From NCBI GenBank assembly GCA_022497145.1, contig MU385866.1:248001-312000 (forward strand): a stretch of 64,000 bases of DNA, read 5' to 3'. The notes under the pieces were generated by a model. It saw nothing but the letters and a program-made list of their open reading frames with translations, was not told the DNA's origin and searched no databases. Of the stretch, positions 1-12,590 are shown in pieces (the first letter of the stretch is position 1; each line of letters begins with the position of its first letter). The translations under genes and the position numbers were made by a program. This DNA comes from Rostrohypoxylon terebratum (taxonomy: Eukaryota; Ascomycota; Sordariomycetes; Xylariales; Hypoxylaceae).

Positions 1-1732
1 TGCGACCTACTGCAATGCACGAGAGAGAGATTGGAATTCAAGAGGAGTGTTTTTTGGCAAATAGAAAGGGTTGATCGAGTGACGGACGGGATTGGTCGAT
101 CAAAGGACAGCAATGTTTACTCTCGACTTTTGGGACTGTGCAAAGGCCAAGGTGAGACAATTGCCACGGTAATTTAAAAAAAGAAGGCCTGAGAATTCGA
201 ATGTTAAGGAGAATAGATACCAAATAATATGATATCGTCGCCAATCAACAGCATAGACAAATAGCTCTTTTTCTGTGCAAGAAGAAGATGTTGAGAAGTG
301 AACAAAGTTGGTGACGATAACGATGGTTGATTGCAGGTTGCAAGGAGGTTATTTGGATGATGGCAGATGTAAACAGACATGGATAGTGGGGAGAGGAAAA
401 CCCGAGTGGGGGATGATAATAGGTCAACACCAATTCCCCCACCAAACCAGCAAGTCCCCTGCACGCATCCTGACATCCCCTACTACTAGGTAGGCACTAG
501 GTACCTTCTACCTAGCATGTAAGTTTAGCACGGTACGTCCTAAGATACATCCCACACCATAGTACAATACCACTACATGTAGGTATAGTAGTACAGTCTA
601 GAGTACGATCGTAGCACAATTCAGGTGCGGTTCAGGTACCCACATGCACCTGCCCAATGCCCAGTGCCCAGTGCTTCCACACCTTTCCGCGTCGTAGTTG
701 CCCTGTCAACCGAGTCGCGCACGATCCAACTTGCGACCCGAGATCTCCCTCTTGTCTCAAATTTGAATTAGGTACCGGGGTACCTGCTTACTATCATGCA
801 ACAAGCTCCCCAATTGAAGAAGCCGATTAGAGGAAAAAATCATATCACGGCAGCTGCACGGCAACCGTCTTCGAATTTTCCCAAGCAACTACGACCTGTC
901 AAGTCAATTGATCACAATGCGATCTTCTCTTTCTGGCAAGGAATACAATGCTAAAATCAATATGTCTAAGGCTACCTGCATATTGATGGTGTCCATGTGT
1001 GACCTCGAATCGTCCATGTGAAAAATCTACTATAACGTGAGACGATGTAAATACCCAGGTACAAAAACAATGCCATCACTACCTAGATAGACTGGTTCAT
1101 GAAGAAGAAAATATTGGGCTTATTCTGTGTTGCTCACGGTAACAGATTCAGCTGCTCCTCCGCGATATGCAAGTCTATAAACTTTAGGGGGGTCGGACTT
1201 ATACGAACAGCGAGGCAACTACCTACCTATTATAGACCTGTGCTACACACCATAATGTAAGTCTACAATAACAATATCTGGTAGTATCACCATACAAATA
1301 AAGATAGCATAGTACTTTACATATTTTGACCATATACTAAATCTTGATCCTCAACCCCTCTCCGCCATTTACTAGTAGGGATGTAAGGAGCCCTAGGCGG
1401 TAGGGATGCTATAAGCCAGGGATGTTGGTATAAGCGTATAAGCGTATAAGCGCCCACACGATCCATATGTTGTGGTAGGTAAACAACAAAAATCATCACA
1501 AGTGAGAAAAAAGCAAGAAAAGGGGATCAATGTTGAACAAAGGAAGCCGATCTGTATTTTTATCTTCTCGTCAAGATTGGCTAGATTGGTATCAGATGCA
1601 TAAAAAAAACCTACAGAAAATCACACAAGTATCGCTGAATGTAAACCGTAAACCCTCCTTTTATGTATACTCCCAAGACACCGTCCCTTGTATATACTAT
1701 ATCCGTATTCTTGAGACTTGGGTATATATCCC
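1..1732. other. Intergenic, no gene seen
   Basis: No supportable coding region. The stretch 478-610 is rich in CTACTA/CTAGGTA sequence typical of the intergenic DNA of this window. A small tandem repeat of GTATAAGC (three 8-bp units) lies at 1428-1451. The right part (from about 1500) probably holds the 3' UTR of the minus-strand ATPase gene, but no clear polyadenylation signal was identified. Confidence 0.6.
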
Positions 1733-4700
1733 TTATTCCTCTTCCTCCACAACTTGCTTCTGCGCAATGTAGAAGCGGTCTCCACCCTTCTCGTCCCGCT
1801 CGTGCTCTAGCGCGACCTTGCTCAGGTGCGTGAGGATGTTCTCCATCATCGTATCCTGCGCGGACCTCTTCTTGCGGCCGAGGTCGTTGAGACGCTGCAT
1901 GCGGGTAAGCATCTGGTAGATGATAGCGATGACGATGACGCAGGCGATGGAGTAAACCCAAATGACAACAATGGTAAGAATGTCGGTGGCGCCGTTCTGA
2001 GACAGCTTAGACGAGATCGAGGCTGGGCTCGACGGCTCGCCAGCTCCGCCCGAGAACCAGCCGAAGCCGGCAAAGAGGGAGGCCAAAATATCGACACCGA
2101 AGATGGCGCTGACAAGTTGCCACGAGGGCGTCGTCTCGAAGCCGCGGGTCACAAAGATAAGCCAGTTTTCAGTGAGTGATACTTGCAAGAAAATGATCTC
2201 TTGGATGCTGCCGTAATCCTGCACAACGCCGCCGCCGGGAAGCCACAGCGTGCCGCGGAGAATCCATGTCCCGAGGGCCAATAAGGCGCCGAGAACAACC
2301 GAGATAATCCAGATCTTCGGAAGCTGCCATTCTACAGGTCGCTTCTCGTAGTGTGCAGTATCGTAAGCCACGGCGATAGTAGCCAGATCGGCAAACAGGG
2401 CCAGAAATACAATTAGATCAGCGCGGATCGTCTCGTTAATAATGATCATAGACGTGACCAGGTAAATTTCAAGATGCAAGCAGAGCGCGATACGGTACTG
2501 GATATACGCCTTCATGCGCTGGAAGATCTGGCGCGAAATCTTGATAGCGGAAACGATTGTGCTTAGACCGGGCGCCAAGAACACGATATCAGCGGCTGCT
2601 TGAGCGGCCTCCGTAGCACCCTCAACGGCAATACCACAGTCGGACTTTTTCAGCGACGGTGCGTCGTTCACACCATCGCCAGTCATGGCAGTCAGGTGAC
2701 CTCGTTGCTGGAGCATCTCGACTACCTGGTACTTGTGCTCAGGGAATACTTCAGCAAATCCGTCCGCTCTTTCACACAAGTCGTGGATAGCGGTACCAGC
2801 CATATCACTGTGGAGCAGCTTATCCGAGTTGTATACCTTAGTTCCCAAGGCCAACATTCTGCAGGTTTCTTTCGCGATAGCGATAGCGTCGCCGGTCAAC
2901 ATCTTAACTGAGAGACCTAGGGCCTGCGCCTCAGCAATGGTTTGGGCAGTGTCGGATCGTGGGGGGTCGAAGAGAGATATCATTCCAAGCATTTCCCAGG
3001 GACCATTTTCTTCCTGGACAGCGACGGCAAGAGAACGGAAGCCACGGCGCGCAAACTCTGTAGCCTTCTCTCTGAATAAGGCAGCTTGTTGTTCGTTGCA
3101 ATCCGTGAGAGCTAGGACGGCCTTGGGAGCGCCCTTGGCACAGGTGTAGCGCACGCCTTGGTGGGTACATACAGCAGTGATACGCTTAGAGACGGGGTCA
3201 AAGGGGGTAAACTTCTCGGTCTTCCAGCCCTCACTAATCATCTCCTTGGCCTTTGGGTATCGCTTAAGGGTAAGGATGGTAATTTTGTCAATGGGGTCGA
3301 GAGCCTTGATATTATGCGACGAAGCAAGAGCTGCAACAGCCATCATCCAGTTGATATCGACGCCCTCCATGACAAAGGGTTCTCGGACGGAAAGTTGGTT
3401 AGCTGTTAGAGTACCAGTCTTGTCAGAGCAGAGAATATCGACTCCGGCAAGCGATTCAATAGCAGTAAGTTTCTGCACGATAGCCTTTTCCTTGGCAAGA
3501 TATGCAGCACCAACAGCCAAAGTAGTGGTTGTAACGACAGGGAGACCAACGGGTACACCGATGATCAGGAGGATCAGGGCGTAAGTCAGCAAGTTGTTTG
3601 AGCTCTCCTCGTGAACAATGTGAAGGTTGCGGTAGAAGCCACCGATCCAGGCAGTAAGAATCCAGAATACGACGAGGACTAAAAGAGTAGTGCCGATTGA
3701 GTCCATGATCGCCTTGAAATGACCAGAGTCCTTAGCTCCTTGAACGAGGCTAGCCGTCTTGCCGACAAAAGAGGCTTGTGCACCGGCAGTAACTACGCCG
3801 TAAGCCTTGCCACGCTTGCAGCCTGTTGTGTAGTATACGGTGTCCGTCATGTACTTGTCAACCGCGAGAGATTCACCAGTGATAGCACTCTGGTCGATAG
3901 CAACGATTGCGTGGCCAATGTGAGGAGTTCCCTCGTCATCTCCCTCCTCGAATTTCTCTTGGCGCGGCGATGTGACGTCTTGAGCTGTAAGCTCCGCCTG
4001 ATACTGAGCTTGTCCATTGGGGTTGTCATACTCGCAGATGAGACGAGCATCGCCTGCAACGACGTGACCTTCTTCAATGATAATCTGTTCTCGTTAGCAT
4101 ATAAATGAAACCGTAACGCGTTCATAAGATGGAACTCACAATGTCGCCTGGCACAAGCTCTCGAGCCTTGATCTCGATCTCATGTCCGTCTCGAACAACA
4201 CGCGCCTTCATAGCAATGTCTCCCTTTAAGCTAGCAACAACGTCGGCGGCTTGTTTTTCTTGGTACCAGCCGACGACAGCATTGAGCAGCAATATGCCGA
4301 TGATGATGCCGGCGTCCAACCAATCTTGCATACCCAAGGCGATGATGACAGCAACTTCCATGACTATCAATAATGTTAGAATAAGAGCAGACATGATAGG
4401 CGCATGGTGTAGGACGAACCATAGAGAACAGGGCCGCGGAAAAAGCCAATGAACTTAAGAATCATATTCTCCTTCTCAGTTGCAAGTTCGTTCCATCCAC
4501 TGAATTTCCGCCTCCGCTCAACTTCCATTGATGAGAGGCCATCTCTGATGTCTGTGTTTAGCCAGTCACTCGGCGTCTCGAAATCGCTCAGAGAAGCACG
4601 CGCGTAGCCAGCTTTGCCACCTCGCCAGAACGCCCACCAGGGCCTCTTCTCATTCTCCTGAGAGAAGTCCTCCTCCCCCACTTCCGCATGGGGATCTCTA

Positions 4701-4976
4701 TACGTGTCGACATAACGAACTAGGCTGAAGCACGAATTAGTTGCTATCGGATATCTTCGATTCTCAGCAAACTTACGCTCTGTACTCGTCCAAGTACGGG
4801 TTGTCACCCTGGCTGTTATTCTCCACAGTATTATTCCTTGTGTTCTCTGTCAAGAAACTCCCGGCTTCTAGGTCATGATCGGACGCCTCTTCAATTGCGG
4901 TGTCGATATAGCCAGGCGGCGCAGCACCTTTCTTCTGGCGACCAAAAGCCTTAATCTTTCTAAAGTTGGGTGCCAT
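1733..4976 (-). CDS. Plasma-membrane P-type H+-ATPase (PMA1/PMA2 family)
   Basis: Proton pump that hydrolyses ATP to export H+ and energise nutrient uptake at the plasma membrane. Four exons: 4976-4777, 4724-4420, 4363-4140, 4084-1733. All joins keep phase and give 1026 residues. Visible motifs: TGES of the actuator domain (about 312-315), CSDKTGTLT with the phosphorylated Asp (about 464), TGDGVNDAP (about 711-718), and the M5-M6 segment with IALCLHLEI and ALFADLATIAVAYD, which marks proton pumps (type IIIA). The protein is longer than yeast Pma1 (about 920 residues): it has an extended acidic N-terminus and about 30 extra residues between the EYDNP segment and TGES. The tail ends in four Glu. 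Start chosen at MAPNF, with A at -3; upstream in-frame sequence has no ATG. The second intron uses a weak donor, GTTCGT. It may be the second fungal pump clade rather than the main Pma1; the family call is firm, the paralog call is not. Confidence 0.93.
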
Positions 4977-7273
4977 TATGACCCGAGGTACAGCCCAGCT
5001 GTATGAAGAAGTGAAGAAATAGAAGGGAAGAAACGTAAGGAAAGAGATGCGCGGAAGATGAGGGAGGAGGATGGAGTGAGGGCGGAAGTGGCAGGACAAG
5101 ACAAACTTCAGCTCTGAAGGATAGAGAATATCATACCTACTTATACAAAAAAATCACCTACGCGATGCGTTTATCACGAAACTCTTGGCCAGTTACTCAG
5201 AAGGACCCTGGAAATCGCTATCCTACTAGGAATAATGCTCCACAAGCAAGCCCAGCAGATAACGAGGCTACCACTTTTGGCACAGGGCGGCAACCTGAAG
5301 CTTGTCGTGAAAGTAGCTACTAAGATTTTCATCCACGGTTGAAGCCTTGATATTAGATGAATTGGCCAATCACAGCTCAGGGAACTGTTGTATTAGTGGT
5401 AAGGATCTCTCTGACAAAAAGGCCCGTGATAATATGTCGATCCGTTTCGAGTGGACCATTGAGGCTACCTCGAGGTGCTCGGGGTGCTTCAACGGTTGGT
5501 ATTGAGCCAAGATAATTTTCAAAAACCGCGGCTGGAAAATGCCTCACCAGCGCAGCTTTTCGAACACGATCGATCTAGTACACGGGGTCTGGAGGCTTTC
5601 GTAGAAGCGTGCGTACGTAGTCCCCGGCGAGGTTTCAGCACTGATCCCTATGAAACCGCGGCTTATTGGACTCGGGATTTGTGGCACGTGATCTATAATT
5701 CTTCTCGATGCCCCTATGTCGAGTCGAAGAAACAAAAAGACCGTTGAAACGGAAATAATCTGGAGCCAAGCCGTCCGGGGATTTCCCCAAGGAAAACTTC
5801 GAGCTCGAATCGCTCGTCTTGTCTCTTGAGAAGGCGTGAATGCCAAGAGGAATATTATCAGCGATCATCGCGTCTAGAAATAGCTAAGACAAGACAGAAA
5901 CAACAAATTCGATATACTATTAATAGTTTGCACTTGGCGTTTACGGTGAATATCGTGAATTCGCGCAATGCGTCATAGAATGTCTCTCTTGACCTCGATT
6001 GCGGAAATGATTGGTGATATCAAGCGCATACCTAGTATCAAGATGAGTAAGCCGGTTAAAAAATGAGAGCGCCTCAAGCGACCGATGTAAGAGCCAAGTC
6101 TCTCCAGGTCGTTTCCAGGTTCATCTCCGCGATTACACTACTCCCCGCAAAGGACAATAGCTACATAATTAGTGGCGAGGAAGATCGAACAGACACTATT
6201 CCTCCTATTAACGAGCATGCCATCGACTTTGGACCCCCACAGGAAGACTAGACACTACCTAGCTCATATCATATCGTCTACATAGTAGTCCGCTCCGCGG
6301 TGTGATAGAAAAGCCCCGAAATTGCAGTGGCTCCTATAACGCTCGGGCATATCCATGGATATGTATTCGTACTGAATTAAGACTCCAGGAAGACTGATGC
6401 AGCGACGGCTGAATTGTAGATAGTCTTCGTATTGACCTTACTATGAAGCACAAGATTTCGAATGACCTGGATTCGGAATAGTACACTGTCGCGGATTGTT
6501 TTATCCTGCTTAGATCCCACTAACTGGGTTGATGAAACTCACGCCTATCGGATGGCAATTTACTCTGTAACCTCGTAGAGAATCTAGACTGGTAAAAAGA
6601 CATAGATGGACTCATGACGAAGCACGGTAGAGATATTAATGTGCCACAAAAAAGGAGAGGAACTTATTAAGTCTTAGAACTCGGGAGCTGGTGAGAGATC
6701 GTCGCACTAATTATGAGAATAGAGGTTTGTAGGGGTATTCTTGGCCAAAACGTCTTGGCTCTTGTTGGTGCGGCGCCTGCGATGCGTCCGCGATCCCAAC
6801 CAATGGATCGAGCTAGCAACCAGCCAAAGCCAACCTTGGAAGTGTCCAGGGCTACCAGGGCCGTCAACACCCTCAGTGAGAAAAAGCTTGGTTGACTTGA
6901 AATCCTCGAATTGGCAATGGGGAATGGATGTGCCAATTTCAACTGCCGGATAACGATGGGGATGAAATGCTTGTTGCTTGTTGCTTGTTGCTCGTTGCAG
7001 GTTTGCAGGTTTGCAGAGCGCAGAGTCGCAATGGGAAATCTCGCTTGTACGTAAGCACACTAGGTTAAGGTGCTGATTTCGGTGGATTAGTTGTTCCTGG
7101 ATCCGGGCGCCAAGCAATCAGCGATAAGATAACAAATTATTTTTCCAGCCATTGAATGCATTGAACATTTGAACATTTGAACATTGAAGCCCACTTTGAA
7201 GATCTAGCAGTCGTAGACGAGTGAGCAATCATCGCGAAATCCTCGAATCCAACATCGTCGCAATTCCTACAAC
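4977..7273. other. Divergent intergenic region (H+-ATPase / DBP9)
   Basis: This 2.3-kb spacer holds the upstream regions of two divergent genes. Short open frames overlap on both strands at 5475-5868 and 6063-6251, but none matches a family I recognise and none shows consistent splice structure. Just before DBP9, at 6968-7012, there are short GTTGCTTGTTGCT-type and GCAGGTTT repeats. Decayed gene remnants cannot be excluded, but nothing supports calling one. Confidence 0.5.
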
Positions 7274-9269
7274 ATGAAGCGCAAGTTAAATGAGAAAGAC
7301 GAGCCAGTCTCAGTAGAGAAACAAGAAGCAGAAGCAGAACCAGAGGCACCGAAGACCAAAAAAACTCCTTCTCAAAGCACATTCGCAGACCTCGGCCTCG
7401 ACAGCAGACTCCTTCAGGCCACAGCCCACCAGAAATGGCATACACCGACCTTAGTTCAAAGCAAGGCTATACCGTTAGCCATTGAGGGCCATGATATATT
7501 AGCCAAATCCAAAACAGGCTCTGGGAAAACCGCCGCATACACTCTACCTCTTCTCCAAGCCATTCTTAAACGAAAACAAGTATGAGCATAACCCTGCTCC
7601 CCAAGTCACAAGTCATGTCGCGCAACAAGGAAAAGGCTAGGGAAAGAAAGCTAACTTTATCCTGAATCAGACATCTTCAGACTCCTATACCGCCGCTCTT
7701 ATTCTTGTTCCAACCAACGAGCTCGTGAATCAGGTCGCGAAAGTAATCGAGTCTCTTACAGCCTTTTGTTCGAGGGAAATCAAAGTCTCCAAGCTATCCG
7801 ACAAGCTGTCCGATGCCGCCCAGCGCGCCGTCCTCTCAGATTCGCCCGATGTGGTGGTTGCAACGCCCTCGAGGGCATGGCATAACATCAAAAATTCCGC
7901 CTTATCCTTGGAGAAACTTACCCACCTAGTTCTAGACGAAGCAGATCTCGTCTTATCATATGGTTATGATGAAGACCTGCAAAATGTCGCTTCGTCGCTA
8001 CCAAAGGGCCTGCAAACGACTCTTATGAGCGCAACTTTGAGCCCTGAAATAGATACTCTAAAAGGACTTTTTTGTCGAAATCCTACTATACTAGATCTGC
8101 AAGAGCCTGAAGAGGATGGAGGGGGGGTTTCGCAATACATAGTCAAGTACGGCCAACGAGTTTCACCATTTTCAGACATATAACTAATGGATAATAGGTG
8201 CGGCGAAGATGAGAAGTTTCTTCTTATTTACTGCATGGTCAAACTAGAGTTGATCAAGGGAAAGGCAATTATATTTGTTAGCGACGTCGACCGGTGTTAT
8301 CGACTGAAACTGTTTTTTGAGCAATTCGGAATACGAAGCTGTCTCTTAAACTCCGAATTACCCGTCAATTGCCGGATTCACGCCGTGGAAGAATTCAACA
8401 GAGGAGTTTACAACATTATCATTGCCTCCGATGAAAACGAGGTGATAGGCGATGAGAAAGGTCAGACCGAACCAGCCAATGAAGAGAGTGCAGACGGCAG
8501 TGAACCCTCAAAGAACAGTGGCCAAACCTCAGCCGTTGCTCCGTCATCAAAGAAGCGCAAATCTTCACGACGCGACAAGAACTACGGTGTATCTCGAGGG
8601 ATTGATTTCCAAAATGTCGCTATAGTCATAAATTTTGACCTGCCGCTATCTTCTCGCTCTTACCTACACAGGATTGGACGGACCGCGCGTGCGGGGCAGA
8701 CCGGGATGGCTTTGTCTTTCGTCATCCCGAAAGAAAAGTTCCGGAAACACATGCCTACTAGCATCGACTCGGCAGAGAACGACGAGAAGGTGTTAGCTAA
8801 GATCATTAAGCAGCAAGAAAAGAAGGGCAATAAAGTCCAGCCGTACAACTTTGATATGAAGGCGGTCGAGGCCTTCCGTTACCGGTTGAACGATGCTCTT
8901 AGAGCTGTTACCAAGGTTGCTGTTCGCGAAGCAAGATTGCGAGAGCTTAAACAAGAGTTGCTCAAGAGCGAAAGTTTGAAGCGACATTTTGAAGAGAATC
9001 CATTGGAAGTCCGCCATCTTCGACATGATGTCGAGCTTCGAACAACAAGAAGCCAGCCCCATCTCAAACACGTACCCGACTATCTCTTGCCAAAGGATGG
9101 CAAAAAGGCAATTACTAGTAACAAGGTCGGGTTTGTGCCATTTAAGAAGGTACTCGATGGAAAGGGCAGAAGGGGCAGGATTACCAAAGGCGGGGGCAGA
9201 AGGGTGGGCAGCCGCAGGAGTGATCCCTTGAAGTCATTCAAGGCGAGATCCAAGGGCAAAGGAAAATAA
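7274..9269 (+). CDS. DBP9: ATP-dependent DEAD-box RNA helicase DBP9
   Basis: Nucleolar helicase needed for 60S ribosomal-subunit assembly and 27S pre-rRNA processing (family knowledge). Three exons: 7274-7579, 7671-8146, 8198-9269, giving 617 residues (yeast Dbp9 is about 594). The 51-bp second intron carries a good branch site (TAACTAAT). Motifs: FADLGLD Q-motif region (about 37-43), TGSGKT (81-86), DEADLVLSYGYDED (from 191; this extended DEAD box is characteristic of DBP9), SAT (222-224), HRIGRTARAG (418-427). Motif Ia reads VPTNEL where most DEAD proteins have PTREL. A charged, lysine-rich loop (about 350-385) sits between the helicase lobe-2 strands, as in other DBP9 proteins. The C-terminus is a Lys/Arg/Gly-rich tail suited to RNA binding and nucleolar localisation. 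Confidence 0.95.
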
Positions 9270-10398
9270 TCCGGTGCCATTCCGGCTCATTCAAGACACA
9301 TTAATGTTGTCTTTTCTCGATTAATCTCTTGATCATAGATACCCACGAATATAGATGAATCATACCACATGAATGTGTTCCTTTAATGTTTTTCATTCAT
9401 TGGATGAGTCCCTCTCACAAACATGATTGTCATGCCTTCGATACATCAACCACAAGATCTTCTATGCGTGCCATCCAATAGCTACTTGTTTTCACACATT
9501 CCTTTCACCATATATAAATTCCTGTGATTTGCATCGCATCTTGATATCTCTATTGCCTTCCCTGGAGTTATCATTGGTGCCTTTTCCGTGATTTCGCTTA
9601 ACGCCATATTCTTCGTGATCTTATTGATGGCTGTTGTTCTCTTCGTCTTGCCCGTCATGGGTCTCTCAACGTTACTCGCCACAGTGATTCTCCCGGTATC
9701 GCTCGCCGCCATCTTTTCCATGATTATCATCGCCGCCATCTTTTCCATGATTATCATCGCCGTCTTCGTGGAACTTGGTTTAGATAGCAAGAGCTCACAT
9801 CGAAGAGTTCCCGCCTAAATCGATTAGAGTTCTTGTTCCTTCCCACCACTCGAAATGATTATTCGAATCCAGGCCAGTGCCATTGGTGAAGGACCCGCTG
9901 AACGTAGAAGGTTGTAGCCCAAACAATACCCTGCTCTCGCCTCGGGAGACTCGAAATCGCTGTAGTTGACTAGTTCGAGCATGAATACCCATCCAAGCAG
10001 ATTGCCAATCCATCTTTTCCCCTCTTCACCTTCATATCCATCTTCTCCATCCACATCCACCTGTACCATTCTTCTTCAGACTCTAACTTTCAGCCTCAAG
10101 GTAGCGCTCATCCATCTCTAGGCTGCTGGGTCCCCCTACGTTCATCGGACACCTCCATTCCATCACCACAGACCTTTGCGCCGAAAGCTGATACTTCTCA
10201 TTCTCGTATCTGGCTTGGCATCCTTCTTCTCGCAACGCTGGCGCGATTACGTCCGTCCTTTCATCCTTCGCCGGCCTGCAGAATTTGATCCGAGTTCAAC
10301 TCACAACCTCACAACTGCTACCACGAAGCCACTCGCCCTTTCTCCCGGTAGCCTAAGAAAGGTCGCCCGTATTCCAGCCATTTGGCCAAGAAGATACA
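9270..10398. other. Intergenic; hydrophobic open frame without ATG and a 27-bp duplication
   Basis: Between DBP9 and the next gene, the plus strand has an open frame at 9528-9818 whose product would be very hydrophobic (runs such as FFVILLMAVVLFVLPVMG), followed by a polar end. It has no ATG, and no upstream exon could be found. A perfect in-frame tandem duplication of 27 bp (9704-9730 and 9731-9757) lies inside it. It could be a decayed small membrane-protein gene or chance. The rest (about 10000-10398) is pyrimidine-rich and is probably the promoter/5' UTR of the following gene. Confidence 0.4.
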
Positions 10399-12590
10399 AT
10401 GGCCAATCAACACCCTATCATGGAGAAGGAAGTAGGCGAGTCGGTCTCTAGAGGCCCCGAGATTTCTCCCCATAGCAATGAGAAAGCCGGTGATATCGAT
10501 AGCACCAAGGAAACCGGTGATGCTGAGGGTACTAAGGTGACTAGTGTAATCAATCAAAATGCCAAGGGTACCAAATATGCCCATGGTGACGGTACTCAGG
10601 GAAAAGTAGACGGTATTGACAAAGACTGCTCGAAGATTGTCTGTGGACCGTCTAAGGAGGGTCAAAGCTCCTCCGTAGATGTGACCAAGTCGAACGACAG
10701 TCCGGCAAAAGTGGAGACTACCGACCGGGTCGGTGACGAGTCGAACAACACTGACCGCCCCACCTCAGTCATTACCCTTATGGATTCTGACGATGAGGAC
10801 CTTCTACCTTTAGGTCATCTTCACGTAAAAAAATCTTGTTTGCACAAATTCAAAAACACCAACACTAACACACCTGAATCTTCCTCCACTACAACACTTA
10901 ACAAACAACCTGGCATCGACTTCGACGCCCATCAGCTAAACAAACAACAACCTAAGGATAATCTGAAAGAGAAGAATAAAAAGGATACCCACTCTAACGA
11001 AATGGCTCCCAACTCTTCGCTAAGTAAGAAGCGTGGGTATGACTCTGATGCTGACAGTGCTGACGAGGTGTCGTCCGTCAAGAAGAGTAGGTATTCCCTA
11101 GTCGCCCAGAAGCCAGCCAAGAAGCGCGGCCGCGGTAAGTTCTCAATATTCATTGACAATTCGATGATTTATTGGATTCGTACTCACTGTTTTCATCTAG
11201 CCGCCAACGATGACGAGACTCTGAAGGGCGAAGTCGATCTTGTAAGTGACATTCTCCAAGCAACCATCCTCCCAATAGCAGAATCATTCAATAGTCCATT
11301 GATCTAACTTGATTACAGCCCAAAAACCAATTTCGTAACATGGTCGATCGCTACAACACCATCGTTCGCCGTGAAAAGTTCCAGGCTCTCCACGCCGCCG
11401 TCGCCGAGTGCGTCAAGGACGAGGTACTAGCTAAGAAGATCGAAGACTTGGCGCTCGAAAAGTTCATGGAGGGCATGAAGGAAAAGATCAAGAGCGACCC
11501 GAAGTCTGCGGCGATGAACGCGTACCAGAACCGTGCGCTTGTTCCCAGCTTTGACCTGCATAAGAAGAGTGAGACACAAACACCAGATGCGCCCGATTAT
11601 CGACCATATACTAACACGGCTACTAGAGTAAATTCTTCATCACACCATCAGACCTACGTGGATGCCGACGACGGGCAGGATGGCCAGGGAGGGTACGAGG
11701 AAGAGCAAGATGTGATTTTTACTGGGATTTCTACTGGGTCGGAACAAAACCATCGGAACGGTTCACTGGGGGGTAAAGGAACTATAGTGGGTAATCACAA
11801 GTTCGAGTACCCCATTTACATAGCAAGAAACACGCAAAACATCCCACGACCCTACAACCTACGGGACCACGCCGTCCCGCATCCCGAGACCTTCACCAGC
11901 CGTGAACAAGCCAACGCTAAGTTGCTAGAACTGACTAGATATGAGAACTTCGATGGTGTGACTCGTAAGGACGTATTCGAATACACGCCGCTGAAACTGC
12001 TCAAGGCCAAGCTGACGCTGAGCTCCGGCGAGCGGCGCGTGCTCTGGGTAGACAGACACGTCGTAGACCTGCGCAGCCTGACCAAGCGCGAGCAGAGCTC
12101 GCGGAAGTGGTCGGCCAAGCGGCCTGCCCTCCCCCACTCCATCGTAGAGTGTGAATTCATGACGCGTAGCACGAGCGAGGAACCTCGACGAGTAGAACTT
12201 ACTTCCGATACTAGTGATGATGAAGGTGGTACAGACAGTAGCGGCGTACGATTATCCGACGAGCGAGTCGGCGACTACACCGGGGACCTCGAGCTCGAGC
12301 GTCTCCCCCTCGCCACGTTCACCGACCGTCAGCTAGCCAACGAGCACGCGGGCGCCCAATTCCTGCGCCACTCCGCGGTTCGGGAAGAGATCCGCACGCC
12401 CCTCGACGATTTCTGGTGGTACAACAACGCCGTCACGACGCACAGGGAAGCAGCGAAGAAGGCCGGCGAAAGGGATGGGCGCTACGTAGCCGAGATCTAC
12501 ACCCTGGACATGAACACGCGGCTAGGGTTCGACTGGATGCGGGTAGCCGTCTACGCCGTCGACGACGTGACTGGTCCCCTCAATATCTAG
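10399..12590 (+). CDS. Hypothetical protein, probably nuclear
   Basis: I do not recognise this protein. Three exons (10399-11134, 11201-11241, 11319-12590) join in frame to give 682 residues; the middle exon is only 41 bp. Donors are GTAAGT and acceptors CTAG/ACAG. Residues 1-245 look disordered, rich in Thr, Ser, Lys, Asp and Gly, with VITLMDSDDED (about 124-134), which fits a SUMO-interacting motif (hydrophobic core followed by acidic residues). Basic patches near KKRGYDSD and AKKRGRG resemble nuclear localisation signals. Exon 3 begins with a charged, probably helical stretch (RYNTIVRREKF..., EKFMEGMKEKIK). The last 250 residues look folded: PHPETFTSREQANAKLLEL, then a Trp-rich segment with FWWYNNAV and a conserved-looking end. 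Nuclear location is inferred from the motifs. The convergent neighbour is MOT1. Confidence 0.8.

Noticed and set aside
1826..2179. Plus-strand open frames inside the H+-ATPase gene
   Set aside because: Mirror frames of a well-supported coding exon on the minus strand, with no independent evidence.
5475..5868. Overlapping open frames on both strands in the H+-ATPase/DBP9 spacer
   Set aside because: Mutually overlapping, no homology recognised, no consistent codon pattern; most likely chance.
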